This document shows positions 63,916-64,000 of a stretch of 64,000 nucleotides of DNA, one piece after another. Both the position numbers and the translations under genes were made by a program. The notes beneath the pieces are model-generated. The model made no database searches and had not been told where the DNA came from. It was given only the letters and a program-made list of their open reading frames with translations. Location of the stretch: NCBI RefSeq assembly GCF_030269925.1, contig NC_085130.1, positions 7,142,501-7,206,500 of the forward strand, in the 5' to 3' direction. The DNA comes from Bombyx mori. Lineage: Eukaryota > Arthropoda > Insecta > Lepidoptera > Bombycidae. Within the stretch, counting starts at the first letter, position 1; the number at the start of each line of letters is the position of its first letter.

Positions 63916-64000
63916 TGGTGGTAGGACCTCTTGTGAGTCCGCGCGAGTAGGTACCACCAGCCTGCCTATTTCTGTCGTGAAGCAGTAATGCGTTTCGGCT
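63916..64000 (+). mobile_element. Bm1 SINE, cut by the window edge
   Basis: CTGGTGGTAGGACCTCTTG through CAGTAATGCGTTTCGGCT; only the first 85 bp of a 5'-truncated copy are visible. Confidence 0.88.

Overview
The window looks like nuclear DNA of a moth, most likely the silkworm Bombyx mori or a close relative. The main reason is about thirty copies of a tRNA-headed SINE that I recognise as Bm1, together with lepidopteran-type Helitrons, maT (DD37D) and mariner (DD34D) transposons, and R1-, RTE- and CR1/jockey-like LINE remnants. Base composition is AT-rich and recognisable host coding sequence is only about 3% of the window. All identifications come from reading the sequence and from memory of the families; no search was run.

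Layout. 1-28.3 kb is an intergenic, repeat-filled region. It holds a three-copy tandem repeat (885-1518), tandem copies of a hairpin-bearing repeat (2767-3606) next to a foldback element (3615-4393), SINEs and LINE tails, and a 6.4-kb hAT-type element (9897-16300). The hAT-type element has a perfect 8-bp target duplication and has become a nest of other transposons. Further right are Helitrons, a 1.7-kb minisatellite of 13-bp units (21180-22893), a transposase fragment and a near-perfect double palindrome (24010-24140). 28.3-30.1 kb carries the one complete gene, an intronless deoxyhypusine synthase (28887-30002, +). About 1 kb downstream on the same strand, a putative signal-peptide exon (30989-31031) ends in a good splice donor. 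From there to 61.2 kb there is no recognisable host exon, only transposons, so it may be a single ~30-kb intron. From 61.2 to 63.9 kb a run of phase-compatible exons encodes immunoglobulin domains that resemble the PTK7/Off-track family; the gene continues past the right edge.

How the parts relate. Deoxyhypusine synthase modifies eIF5A in the cytosol, and the Ig gene would make a cell-surface protein; I see no functional link beyond shared strand and proximity. The rest records repeated insertion. Several events are datable by target-site duplications or empty sites: hAT into a LINE tail (CTCTAGAC), a non-autonomous hAT (GCCCTAAG), an 89-bp LINE tail into another LINE tail (12-bp duplication), a SINE into a maT transposase, and Helitrons between A and T. 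No bacterial-style system, CRISPR array, rRNA or intact tRNA gene was found. The most unusual structures are the double palindrome, the minisatellite with a 39-bp higher-order unit, the foldback element with a matching empty site nearby, and the predicted 66-bp exon with a GC donor.
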